Below, piece by piece: positions 14,126 through 27,011 of a stretch of DNA of 64,000 nt (positions within the stretch are counted from its first letter, which is position 1; every line of letters starts with the position of its first letter). Location of the stretch: NCBI RefSeq assembly GCF_050948215.1, contig NW_027488925.1, positions 145,326 to 209,325 of the forward strand, written 5' to 3'. The notes beneath the pieces are model-generated. The model did not search any database. It saw only the letters and a program-made list of their open reading frames with translations, and was not told the origin of the DNA. This stretch comes from Halictus rubicundus (taxonomy: Eukaryota > Arthropoda > Insecta > Hymenoptera > Halictidae). Both the position numbers and the translations under genes were made by a program.

Positions 14126-15316
14126 CTATCCTCTCCTCTATCCTATCCTATTCTCTATCCTATCCTATCATCTATCCTCAATCCTATCCTTTCCTGTATC
14201 CTATCCTATCCTCTATCCTATCAAATCCTCTGTCCTATCAAATCCTCTGTCCTATCCTATCCTCTATCGTATCCTATCCTCTATCCTATCCTATCCTCTA
14301 TCCTATCATATCCGCTATCCTATCCTATCCTCTATCCTATCCTATCCTCTATCCTATTCTATCCTCTATCCTATCCTCTATCCTATCGTATCCTCTATCC
14401 TATCCTATCCTCTATCCTACGCTATCCTCTATCCTATCCTATCCCTGATCCTATTCTATCCTCTATCCTATCCTATCTTCTATCCTATCCTATCCTCTAT
14501 CCTATCAATTCCCCTATCCTATCCTATCCTGAATCCTATCCAATCCTCTATCCTATCCTGTATCCTATCCAATCCTCTATCCTATCCTATCATCTATCCT
14601 ATCCTACCCTCTATCCTATCCTATCCTCCATCCTATCCTATCCTCTATCCTAACCTAACCTCTATCCTATCCTATCCTCTATCCTATCCTATCTTCTATC
14701 CTATCCTAGCCTCTATCCTATCCTATCCTCTATCCTATCCTCTATCCTATCCTCTATCCTATCCTATCCTCTATCCCATCCTATCCTCTATCCTATCCTA
14801 TTCTCTATCCTATCCTATCTTCTATCCTATCCTATCCTCTATCCTATCGAATCCAGTATCCTATCCTCTATCCTATCCTATCCTCTGTCCTATCCTATCC
14901 TCTTTCCTATCCTATCGTATATCCTATCCTCTATCTCATCCTATCCGCTATCCTATCCTATCCTCTTTCCTATCCTATTATCTATCCTATCCTATCATCT
15001 ATCCTCAATCCTATCCTTTCCTGTATCCTATCCTATCCTCTATCCTATCAAATCTTCTGTCCTATCCTATCCTCTATCGTATCCTATCCTCTATCCTATC
15101 CTATCCTCTATCCTATCCTATCCGCTATCCTATCCTATCCTCTATCCTATCCTATCCTCTATCCTATTCTATCCTCTATCCTATCCACTATCCTATCGTA
15201 TCCTCTATCCTATTCTATCCTCTATCCTACGCTATCCTCTATCCTATCCTATCCCTGATCCTATTCTATCCTCTATCCTATCCTATCTTCTATCCTATCC
15301 TATCCTCTATCCTATC

Positions 15317-15373
15317 CATTCCTCCATAATATCGTACACTCTATCCTATAATTTCATCTATCCGTTCCTATTC
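15317..15373 (+). repeat. Divergent super-unit landmark, copy 3
   Basis: Same 57-bp sequence, 5569 bp after the previous copy. The flanks on both sides match those of the 9748 copy. Confidence 0.85.
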
Positions 15374-16132
15374 TCTATCCTACCCTCTATCCTAACCTCT
15401 ATCCTATCCTATCCTCTATCCTATCCTATCCTCTATCCTATCCTCTATCCTATCCTATCCTCTATCCTATCTTATCCTATATCCTATCCTGTCCTCTATC
15501 CTATCCAATCCTCTATCCTATCAAATCCCTATCCTATCCTCTATACTATCCTATCCTCTGTCCTATCTAATCCTCTATCCTATCCTATCCTCTATCCTAT
15601 CCTATCCTCTATCCAATCCTATCCTCTATCCTATCGTATCCTCTATCCTATCAAATCCCCTAACCTATCCTCTGCCCTATCCTATCCTCTATCCTATCCT
15701 ATCCTCTATCCTATCGTATCCTCTATCCTATCCTATCCTCTATCCTATCCTATCGTCTATCCTATCCTATCCTCTATCCTATCCTATCCTCTATCCTATC
15801 CTATCTTCTATCCTATCCTATCCTCTATCCTATAATACCTTCTATCCAATCCTCTATCCTATCCTATCCTCTATCCTATTCTATCCTCTATCCTATTCTA
15901 TCCTCTATCCTATCGTATCCTCTATCCTTTCCTATCCTCTATCCTACGCTATCCTCTATCCTATCCTATCCTCTATCCTATCCTATCCTCTATCCTATCC
16001 TATCCTCTATCCTATCCTATCCTCTATCCTATCCTATCCTCTATCCTATCCTATCCTATCCTCTATCCTATCCTATCCTCTATCCTATCCTATCCTCTAT
16101 CCTATCCTATCCTCTATCCTATCAATTCCCCT

Positions 16133-18211
16133 ATGCTATCCTATCCTGTATCCTATCCAATCCTCCATCCTATCCTATTATCTATCCTATCCTATCCTCT
16201 ATCCTATCCTATCCTCTATCCTATCCTATCCTCTATCCTATCCTATCCTCTATCCTATCCTATCCTCTATCCTATCCTATCCTCTATCCTATCCTATCCT
16301 CTATCCTATCCTATCCTCTATCCTATCCTATCCTCTATCCTATCCTATCCTCTATCCTATCCTATCCTCTACCATATCCTATCGTCTATCCTATCCTATC
16401 CTCTATCCTATCAAATCCCCTATCCTATCCTCTGTCCTATCCTATACTCTATCCTATCCTATCCTCTATCCTATCTTATCCTCTATCCTATCCTATCTTC
16501 TATGCTTTCCTATCCTCTATCCTATCCTCTGTCCAATCCTCTATCCTATCCTATCCTCTATCCTATCCTATCCTGTATCCTATCCTATCCTCTATCCTAT
16601 CCTATCCTCTATCCTATCCTATCCTCTATCCTATCCTATCGTCTATCCTATCCTATCCTCTATCCTATCAAATCCCCTATCCTATCCTCTGTCCTATCCT
16701 ATCCTCTATCCTATCCTATCCTCTATCCTATCCTATCCTATCCTCTATCCTATCCTATCCTCTATCCTATCCTATCCTCTATCCTATCCTATCCTCTATC
16801 CTATCCTACCGTCTATCCAATCCTCTATCCTATCCTATCCTCTATCCTATTCTATCCTCTATCCTATCCTATCCTCTATCCTATCCTATCCTCTATCCTA
16901 TAAAATCCCCTATCCTATCCTCTGCCCTATCCTATCCTCTATCCTATCCTATCAGCTATCCTATCCTATCCTCTATCCTATCCTATCCTCTATCCTATTC
17001 TACCCTCTATCCTATCCTCTATCCTATCGTATCCTCTATCCTATCCTATCCTCTATCCTACGCTATCCTCTATCCTATCTTATCCTCTGTCCTATCTAAT
17101 CCTCTATCCTATCCTATCCTCTATCCTATCCTATCCTCTATCCTATCCTATCCCCTATCCTATCCTCTCTTCTATCCTATTCTATCCTCTATCCTATCTA
17201 ATCCCCTATCCTATCCTCTATCCTATCCTATCCTGTATCCTATCCAATCCTCTATCCTATCCTGTATCCTATCCAATCCTCTATCCTATCCTATCATCTA
17301 TCCTCAATCCTATCCTTTCCTGTATCCAATCCTATCCTTAATCCTATCCTTTCCTGTATCCTATCCTATCCTCTATCCTCTATCCTATCTAATCCTCTAT
17401 CCTATCCTATCCTCTATCCTATCCTATCCTCTATCCAATCCTATCCTCTATCCTATCGTATCCTCTATCCTATCAAATCCCCTATCCTATCCTCTGTCCT
17501 ATCCTATCCTCTATCCTATCCTATCCTCTATCCTATCCTATCCTCTATCCTATCCTATCCTCTATCCTATCCTACCGTCTATCCTATCCTCTATCCTATC
17601 CTATCCTCTATCCTACTCTATCCTCTATCCTATCCTATCCTCTATCCTATCCTATCCTATCCTCTATCCTATCCTATCCTCTATCCTATCAAATCCCCTA
17701 ACCTATCCTCTGCCCTATCCTATCCTCTATCCTATCCTATCCTCTATCCTATCGTATCCTCTATCCTATCCTATCCTCTATCCTATCCTATCGTCTATCC
17801 TATCCTATCCTCTATCCTATCCTATCCTCTATCCTATCCTATCTTCTATCCTATCCTATCCTCTATCCTATAATACCTTCTATCCAATCCTCTATCCTAT
17901 CCTATCCTCTATCCTATTCTATCCTCTATCCTATTCTATCCTCTATCCTATTCTATCCTCTATCCTATCCTCTATCCTATCGTATCCTCTATCCTTTCCT
18001 ATCCTCTATCCTACGCTATCCTCTATCCTATCCTATCCTCTATCCTATCCTATCCTCTATCCTATCCTATCCTCTATCCTATCCTATCCTCTATCCTATC
18101 CTATCCTCTATCCTATCCTATCCTCTATCCTATCCTATCCTCTATCCTATCCTATCCTCTATCCTATCCTATCCTCTATCCTATCCTATCCTCTATCCTA
18201 TCAATTCCCCT
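16133..18211 (+). repeat. 2.08 kb sub-unit, first of a tandem pair
   Basis: Marker-to-marker length is 2079 bp, one 17-bp unit shorter than the 10792 copy. Internal order is the same, with ccttaatcc at 17336. It is the downstream counterpart of the 10792 sub-unit. Confidence 0.78.
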
Positions 18212-19450
18212 ATGCTATCCTATCCTGTATCCTATCCAATCCTCCATCCTATCCTATTATCTATACTATCCTATCCTCTATCCTATCCTATCCTCTATCC
18301 TATCCTATCCTCTATCCTATCCTATCCTCTATCCTATCCTATCCTCTATCCTATCCTATCCTCTATCCTATCCTATCCTCTATCCTATCCTATCCTCTAT
18401 CCTATCCTATCCTCTACCATATCCTATCGTCTATCCTATCCTATCCTCTATCCTATCAAATCCCCTATCCTATCCTCTGTCCTATCCTATCCTCTATCCT
18501 ATCCTATCCTCTATCCTATCTTATCCTCTATCCTATCCTATCTTCTATGCTTTCCTATCCTCTATCCTATCCTCTGTCCAATCCTCTATCCTATCCTATC
18601 CTCTATCCTATCCTATCCTGTATCCTATCCTATCCTCTATCCTATCCTATCCTCTATCCTATCCTATCCTCTATCCTATCCTATCGTCTATCCTATCCTA
18701 TCCTCTATCCTATCAAATCCCCTATCCTATCCTCTGTCCTATCCTATCCTCTATCCTATCCTATCCTCTATCCTATCCTATCCTATCCTCTATCCTATCC
18801 TATCCTCTATCCTATCCTATCCTCTATCCTATCCTATCCTCTATCCTATCCTATCCTCTATCCTATCCTATCCTCTATCCTATCCTACCGTCTATCCAAT
18901 CCTCTATCCTATCCTATCCTCTATCCTATTCTATCCTCTATCCTATCCTATCCTCTATCCTATCCTATCCTCTATCCTATAAAATCCCCTATCCTATCCT
19001 CTGCCCAATCCTATCCTCTATCCTATCCTATCAGCTATCCTATCCTATCCTCTATCCTATCCTATCCTCTATCCTATTCTACCCTCTATCCTATCCTCTA
19101 TCCTATCGTATCCTCTATCCTATCCTATCCTCTATCCTACGCTATCCTCTATCCTATCTTATCCTCTGTCCTATCTAATCCTCTATCCTATCCTATCCTC
19201 TATCCTATCCTATCCTCTATCCTATCCTATCCCCTATCCTATCCTCTCTTCTATCCTATTCTATCCTCTATCCTATCTAATCCCCTATCCTATCCTCTAT
19301 CCTATCCTATCCTGTATCCTATCCAATCCTCTATCCTATCCTGTATCCTATCCAATCCTCTATCCTATCCTATCATCTATCCTCAATCCTATCCTTTCCT
19401 GTATCCAATCCTATCCTTAATCCTATCCTTTCCTGTATCCTATCCTATCC
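18212..19450 (+). repeat. 2.1 kb sub-unit, second of pair, truncated
   Basis: It starts with the same marker (18212), has ttctatgctttcc at +335 and ccttaatcc at 19415, then is cut off by the landmark at 19462. The 5' part carries a tatactatcc substitution near 18262 not seen in the sister copies. Confidence 0.75.
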
Positions 19451-19461
19451 TCTATCCTATC

Positions 19462-19518
19462 CATTCCTCCATAATATCGTACACTCTATCCTATAATTTC
19501 ATCTATCCGTTCCTATTC
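19462..19518 (+). repeat. Divergent super-unit landmark, copy 4
   Basis: Same 57-bp sequence. Its upstream flank differs: here it directly follows the ccttaatcctatcctttcc words of a 2.1 kb sub-unit instead of the ccctgatcctattc words preceding the other copies. That marks a rearrangement junction close to 19.45 kb. Confidence 0.83.
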
Positions 19519-22500
19519 TCTATCCTACCCTCTATCCGAACCTCTATCCTATCCTATCCTCTATCCTATCCTATCCTCTATCCTATCCTATCCTCTATCC
19601 TATCTTATCCTATATCCTATCCTGTCCTCTATCCTATCCAATCCTCTATCCTATCAAATCCCTATCCTATCCTCTATACTATCCTATCCTCTGTCCTATC
19701 TAATCCTCTATCCTATCCTATCGTCTATCCTATCCTATCCTCTATCCAATCCTATCCTCTATCCTATCGTATCCTCTATCCTATCAAATCCCCTATCCTA
19801 TCCTCTGTCCTATCCTATCCTCTATCCTATCCTATCCTCTATCCTATCCTATCCCCTATCCTATCCTATCCTGAATCCTATCCAATCCTCCATCCTATCC
19901 TATTATCTATCCTATCCTATCCTCTATCCTATCCTATCCTCTATCCTATCCTATCCTCTATCCTATCCTATCCTGTATCCTATCCAATCCTCCATCCTAT
20001 CCTATCATCTATCCTATCCTATCCTCTATCCTATCCTATCCTATCCTATCCTCTATCCTATCCTATCCTCTATCCTATCCTATCCTCTATCCTATCCTAT
20101 CCTCTATCCTATCCCACCGTCTATCCAATCCTCTATCCTATCCTATCCTCTATCCTATCCTATCCTCTATCCTATCCTATCCTCTATCCTATCCTCTATC
20201 CTATCCTATCCTCTATCCTATCCTATCCTCTATCCTATCCTATCCTCTATCCTATCCCACCGTCTATCCAATCCTCTATCCTATCCTATCCTCTATCCTA
20301 TCCTATCCTCTATCCTATCCTATCCTCTATCCTATTCTACCCTCTATCCTATCCTCTATCCTATCGTATCCTCTATCCTATCCTATCCTCTATCCTACGC
20401 TATCCTCTATCCTATCTTATCCTCTGTCCTATCTAATCCTCTATCCTATCCTATCCTCTATCCTATCCTATCCTCTATCCTATCCTATCCCCTATCATAT
20501 CCTATCTTCTATCCTATTCTATCCTCTATCCTATCTAATCCCCTATCCTATCCTCTATCCTATCCTATCCTGTATCCTATCCTATCCTCTATCCTATCCT
20601 ATCCTATCCTCTATCCTATCCTATCCTCTATCCTATCCTATCCTATCCTCTATCCTATCCTATCCTCTATCCTATCCTATCCTCTATCCTATCCTACCGT
20701 CTATCCAATCCTCTATCCTATCCTATCCTGAATCCTATCCAATCCTCCATCCTATCGTATTATCTATCCTATCCTATCCTCTATCCTATCCTATCCTCTA
20801 TCCTATCCTATCCTGTATCCTATCCAATCCTCCATCCTATCCTATCATCTATCCTATCCTATCCTCTATAATATCCTATCCTCTATCCTATCCTATCCTC
20901 TATCCTATCCTATCTTCTATGCTTTCCTATCCTCTATCCTATCCTCTATCCAATCCTCTATCCTATCCTATCCTCTATCCTATCCTATCCTCTATCCTAT
21001 CCTATCCTCTATCCTATCCTATCCTCTATCCTACCCTATCCTCTATCCTATCCTATCGTCTATCCTATCCTATCCTCTATCCTATCAAATCCCCTATCCT
21101 ATCCTCTGTCCTATCCTATCCTCTATCCTATCCTATCCTCTATCCTACGCTATCCTCTATCCTATCTTATCCTCTGTCCTATCTAATCCTCTATCCTATC
21201 CTATCCTCTATCCTATCCTATCCTCTATCCTATCCTATCCCCTATCCTATCCTATCTTCTATCCTATTCTATCCTTTATCCTATCTAATCCCCTATCCTA
21301 TCCTCTATCCTATCCTATCCTGTATCCTATCCAATCCTCTATCCTATCCTGTATCCTATCCTATCCTCTATCCTATCGTATCCTCTATCCTATCCTATCC
21401 TCTATCCTACGCTATCCTCTATCCTATCCAATCCTCTATCCTATCCTATCCTCTATCCTATCCTATCCTATCCTCTATCCTATCCTATCCTCTATCCTAT
21501 CCTACCGTCTATCCAATCCTCTATCCTATCCTATCCTCTATCCTATTCTATCCTCTATCCTATCCTATCCTGTATCCTATCCAATCCTCTATCCTATCCT
21601 GTATCCTATCCTATCCTCTATCCTATCGTATCCTCTATCCTATCCTATCCTCTATCCTACGCTATCCTCTATCCTATCCAATCCTCTATCCTATCCTATC
21701 CTCTATCCTATCCTATCATCTATCCTATCCTATCCTCTATCCTATCCTGTCCTCTATCCTATCCTATCCTCTATCCTATCCTATCCTCTATCCTATCCTA
21801 TCCTCTATCCTATCCTATCCTCTATCCTATCCTCTCCTCTATCCTATCCTATTCTCTATCCTATCCTATCATCTATCCTCAATCCTATCCTTTCCTGTAT
21901 CCTATCCTATCCTCTATCCTATCAAATCCTCTGTCCTATCCTATCCTCTATCGTATCCTATCCTCTATCCTATCCTATCCTCTATCCTATCATATCCGCT
22001 ATCCTATCCTATCCTCTATCCTACGCTATCCTCTATCCTATCCAATCCTCTATCCTATCCTATCCTCTATCCTATCCTATCATCTATCCTATCCTATCCT
22101 CTATCCTATCCTGTCCTCTATCCTATCCTATCCTCTATCCTATCCTATCCTCTATCCTATCCTATCCTCTATCCTATCCTATCCTCTATCCTATCCTATC
22201 CTCTATCCTATCCTCTCCTCTATCCTATCCTATTCTCTATCCTATCCTATCATCTATCCTCAATCCTATCCTTTCCTGTATCCTATCCTATCCTCTATCC
22301 TATCCTATCCTATCCTCTATCCTATCCTATCCTCTATCCTATCCTATCCTCTATCCTATCCTATCCTCTATCCTATCCTATCCTCTATCCTATCCTATCC
22401 TGTATCCTATCCAATCCTCTATCCTATCCTGTATCCTATCCTATCCTCTATCCTATCGTATCCTCTATCCTATCCTATCCTCTATCCTACGCTATCCTCT

Positions 22501-23876
22501 ATCCTATCCAATCCTCTATCCTATCCTATCCTCTATCCTATCCTATCATCTATCCTATCCTATCCTCTATCCTATCCTGTCCTCTATCCTATCCTATCCT
22601 CTATCCTATCCTATCCTCTATCCTATCCTATCCTCTATCCTATCCTATCCTCTATCCTATCCTATCCTCTATCCTATCCTCTCCTCTATCCTATCCTATT
22701 CTCTATCCTATCCTATCATCTATCCTCAATCCTATCCTTTCCTGTATCCTATCCTATCCTCTATCCTATCAAATCCTCTGTCCTATCAAATCCTCTGTCC
22801 TATCCTATCCTCTATCGTATCCTATCCTCTATCCTATCCTATCCTCTATCCTATCATATCCGCTATCCTATCCTATCCTCTATCCTATCCTATCCTCTAT
22901 CCTATTCTATCCTCTATCCTATCCTCTATCCTATCGTATCCTCTATCCTATCCTATCCTCTATCCTACGCTATCCTCTATCCTATCCTATCCCTGATCCT
23001 ATTCTATCCTCTATCCTATCCTATCTTCTATCCTATCCTATCCTCTATCCTATCAATTCCCCTATCCTATCCTATCCTGAATCCTATCCAATCCTCTATC
23101 CTATCCTGTATCCTATCCAATCCTCTATCCTATCCTATCATCTATCCTATCCTACCCTCTATCCTATCCTATCCTCCATCCTATCCTATCCTCTATCCTA
23201 ACCTAACCTCTATCCTATCCTATCCTCTATCCTATCCTATCTTCTATCCTATCCTAGCCTCTATCCTATCCTATCCTCTATCCTATCCTCTATCCTATCC
23301 TCTATCCTATCCTCTATCCTATCCTATCCTCTATCCCATCCTATCCTCTATCCTATCCTATTCTCTATCCTATCCTATCTTCTATCCTATCCTATCCTCT
23401 ATCCTATCGAATCCAGTATCCTATCCTCTATCCTATCCTATCCTCTGTCCTATCCTATCCTCTTTCCTATCCTATCGTATATCCTATCCTCTATCTCATC
23501 CTATCCGCTATCCTATCCTATCCTCTTTCCTATCCTATTATCTATCCTATCCTATCATCTATCCTCAATCCTATCCTTTCCTGTATCCTATCCTATCCTC
23601 TATCCTATCAAATCTTCTGTCCTATCCTATCCTCTATCGTATCCTATCCTCTATCCTATCCTATCCTCTATCCTATCCTATCCGCTATCCTATCCTATCC
23701 TCTATCCTATCCTATCCTCTATCCTATTCTATCCTCTATCCTATCCACTATCCTATCGTATCCTCTATCCTATTCTATCCTCTATCCTACGCTATCCTCT
23801 ATCCTATCCTATCCCTGATCCTATTCTATCCTCTATCCTATCCTATCTTCTATCCTATCCTATCCTCTATCCTATC
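19462..23876 (+). repeat. Family-1 super-unit copy 5 (~4.41 kb)
   Basis: The unit is delimited by landmarks at 19462 and 23877. Its first part (19.5-20.4 kb) follows the usual post-landmark order and contains one substitution within the landmark (tatccgaacc where others have tatcctaacc, near 19535). From the ttctatgctttcc marker at 20919 it follows the 2748-5720 part of copy 1 at an offset of about 18.14-18.17 kb, including a shared ctaccctatcctc variant. The ctctcctct blocks lie at 21831, 22212 and 22678. Confidence 0.72.
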
Positions 23877-23933
23877 CATTCCTCCATAATATCGTACACT
23901 CTATCCTATAATTTCATCTATCCGTTCCTATTC
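23877..23933 (+). repeat. Divergent super-unit landmark, copy 5
   Basis: Same 57-bp sequence, 14129 bp after the 9748 copy and flanked by matching sequence on both sides. It is the last copy in the window. Confidence 0.85.
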
Positions 23934-24915
23934 TCTATCCTACCCTCTATCCTAACCTCTATCCTATCCTATCCTCTATCCTATCCTATCCTCTATCCTA
24001 TCCTCTATCCTATCCTATCCTCTATCCTATCTTATCCTATATCCTATCCTGTCCTCTATCCTATCCAATCCTCTATCCTATCAAATCCCTATCCTATCCT
24101 CTATACTATCCTATCCTCTGTCCTATCTAATCCTCTATCCTATCCTATCCTCTATCCTATCCTATCCTCTATCCAATCCTATCCTCTATCCTATCGTATC
24201 CTCTATCCTATCAAATCCCCTATCCTATCCTCTGTCCTATCCTATCCTCTATCCTATCCTATCCTCTATCCTATCCTATCCTCTATCCTATCCTATCCTC
24301 TATCCTATCCTACCGTCTATCCTATCCTCTATCCTATCCTATCCTCTATCCTACTCTATCCTCTATCCTATCCTATCCTCTATCCTATCCTATCCTATCC
24401 TCTATCCTATCCTATCCTCTATCCTATCAAATCCCCTAACCTATCCTCTGCCCTATCCTATCCTCTATCCTATCCTATCCTCTATCCTATCGTATCCTCT
24501 ATCCTATCCTATCCTCTATCCTATCCTATCGTCTATCCTATCCTATCCTCTATCCTATCCTATCCTCTATCCTATCCTATCTTCTATCCTATCCTATCCT
24601 CTATCCTATAATACCTTCTATCCAATCCTCTATCCTATCCTATCCTCTATCCTATTCTATCCTCTATCCTAGTCTATCCTCTATCCTATTCTATCCTCTA
24701 TCCTATCCTCTATCCTATCGTATCCTCTATCCTTTCCTATCCTCTATCCTACGCTATCCTCTATCCTATCCTATCCTCTATCCTATCCTATCCGCTATCC
24801 TATCCTATCCTCTATCCTATCCTATCCTCTATCCTATCCTATCCTCCATCCTATCCTATCCTCTATCCTATCCTATCCTCTATCCTATCCTATCCTCTAT
24901 CCTATCAATTCCCCT

Positions 24916-27011
24916 ATGCTATCCTATCCTGTATCCTATCCAATCCTCCATCCTATCCTATTATCTATCCTATCCTATCCTCTATCCTATCCTATCCTCT
25001 ATCCTATCCTATCCTCTATCCTATCCTATCCTCTATCCTATCCTATCCTCTATCCTATCCTATCCTCTATCCTATCCTATCCTCTATCCTATCCTATCCT
25101 CTATCCTATCCTATCCTCTACCATATCCTATCGTCTATCCTATCCTATCCTCTATCCTATCAAATCCCCTATCCTATCCTCTGTCCTATCCTATACTCTA
25201 TCCTATCCTATCCTCTATCCTATCTTATCCTCTATCCTATCCTATCTTCTATGCTTTCCTATCCTCTATCCTATCCTCTGTCCAATCCTCTATCCTATCC
25301 TATCCTCTATCCTATCCTATCCTGTATCCTATCCTATCCTCTATCCTATCCTATCCTCTATCCTATCCTATCCTCTATCCTATCCTATCGTCTATCCTAT
25401 CCTATCCTCTATCCTATCAAATCCCCTATCCTATCCTCTGTCCTATCCTATCCTCTATCCTATCCTATCCTCTATCCTATCCTATCCTATCCTCTATCCT
25501 ATCCTATCCTCTATCCTATCCTATCCTCTATCCTATCCTATCCTCTATCCTATCCTATCCTCTATCCTATCCTACCGTCTATCCAATCCTCTATCCTATC
25601 CTATCCTCTATCCTATTCTATCCTCTATCCTATCCTATCCTCTATCCTATCCTATCCTCTATCCTATAAAATCCCCTATCCTATCCTCTGCCCTATCCTA
25701 TCCTCTATCCTATCCTATCAGCTATCCTATCCTATCCTCTATCCTATCCTATCCTCTATCCTATTCTACCCTCTATCCTATCCTCTATCCTATCGTATCC
25801 TCTATCCTATCCTATCCTCTATCCTACGCTATCCTCTATCCTATCTTATCCTCTGTCCTATCTAATCCTCTATCCTATCCTATCCTCTATCCTATCCTAT
25901 CCTCTATCCTATCCTATCCCCTATCCTATCCTCTCTTCTATCCTATTCTATCCTCTATCCTATCTAATCCCCTATCCTATCCTCTATCCTATCCTATCCT
26001 GTATCCTATCCAATCCTCTATCCTATCCTGTATCCTATCCAATCCTCTATCCTATCCTATCATCTATCCTCAATCCTATCCTTTCCTGTATCCAATCCTA
26101 TCCTTAATCCTATCCTTTCCTGTATCCTATCCTATCCTCTATCCTCTATCCTATCTAATCCTCTATCCTATCCTATCCTCTATCCTATCCTATCCTCTAT
26201 CCAATCCTATCCTCTATCCTATCGTATCCTCTATCCTATCAAATCCCCTATCCTATCCTCTGTCCTATCCTATCCTCTATCCTATCCTATCCTCTATCCT
26301 ATCCTATCCTCTATCCTATCCTATCCTCTATCCTATCCTACCGTCTATCCTATCCTCTATCCTATCCTATCCTCTATCCTACTCTATCCTCTATCCTATC
26401 CTATCCTCTATCCTATCCTATCCTATCCTCTATCCTATCCTATCCTCTATCCTATCAAATCCCCTAACCTATCCTCTGCCCTATCCTATCCTCTATCCTA
26501 TCCTATCCTCTATCCTATCGTATCCTCTATCCTATCCTATCCTCTATCCTATCCTATCGTCTATCCTATCCTATCCTCTATCCTATCCTATCCTCTATCC
26601 TATCCTATCTTCTATCCTATCCTATCCTCTATCCTATAATACCTTCTATCCAATCCTCTATCCTATCCTATCCTCTATCCTATTCTATCCTCTATCCTAT
26701 TCTATCCTCTATCCTATTCTATCCTCTATCCTATCCTCTATCCTATCGTATCCTCTATCCTTTCCTATCCTCTATCCTACGCTATCCTCTATCCTATCCT
26801 ATCCTCTATCCTATCCTATCCTCTATCCTATCCTATCCTCTATCCTATCCTATCCTCTATCCTATCCTATCCTCTATCCTATCCTATCCTCTATCCTATC
26901 CTATCCTCTATCCTATCCTATCCTCTATCCTATCCTATCCTCTATCCTATCCTATCCTCTATCCTATCCTATCCTCTATCCTATCCTATCCTCTATCCTA
27001 TCAATTCCCCT
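24916..27011 (+). repeat. 2.1 kb sub-unit, first of a tandem pair
   Basis: Marker-to-marker length is 2096 bp, identical to the 10792 sub-unit, with ttctatgctttcc at +335 and ccttaatcc at 26102. It is the 14.1-kb-distant copy of the 10792 sub-unit. Confidence 0.8.
26788..27000 (+). repeat. Longest pure 17-bp run noticed (~213 bp)
   Basis: About 12.5 perfect consecutive 17-bp units with no substitution. The slot is the same as at 10602-10780 but longer by about two units, which indicates copy-number change within the core. Confidence 0.9.

Larger units (their letters stand above)
9748..15316 (+). repeat. Family-1 super-unit copy 3 (~5.57 kb)
   Basis: The unit is delimited by landmarks at 9748 and 15317. 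It contains two tandem sub-units of about 2.1 kb (caattcccctatgc markers at 10792 and 12888), then a partial ctctcctct module from 14130. That module sits 5569 bp after the one at 8561, exactly the landmark-to-landmark distance. The extra length compared with copy 2 comes from the added 2.1 kb sub-unit. Confidence 0.75.
15317..19461 (+). repeat. Family-1 super-unit copy 4 (~4.15 kb)
   Basis: The unit is delimited by landmarks at 15317 and 19462 and carries two 2.08 kb sub-units (markers at 16133 and 18212). It aligns with copy 3 at an offset that falls from 5569 bp at the landmark to 5341 and then 5324 bp. The last step is exactly one 17-bp unit; the first step (228 bp) shows a larger loss near 15.6-15.7 kb. 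It lacks the ctctcctct module at its 3' side. Confidence 0.75.
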
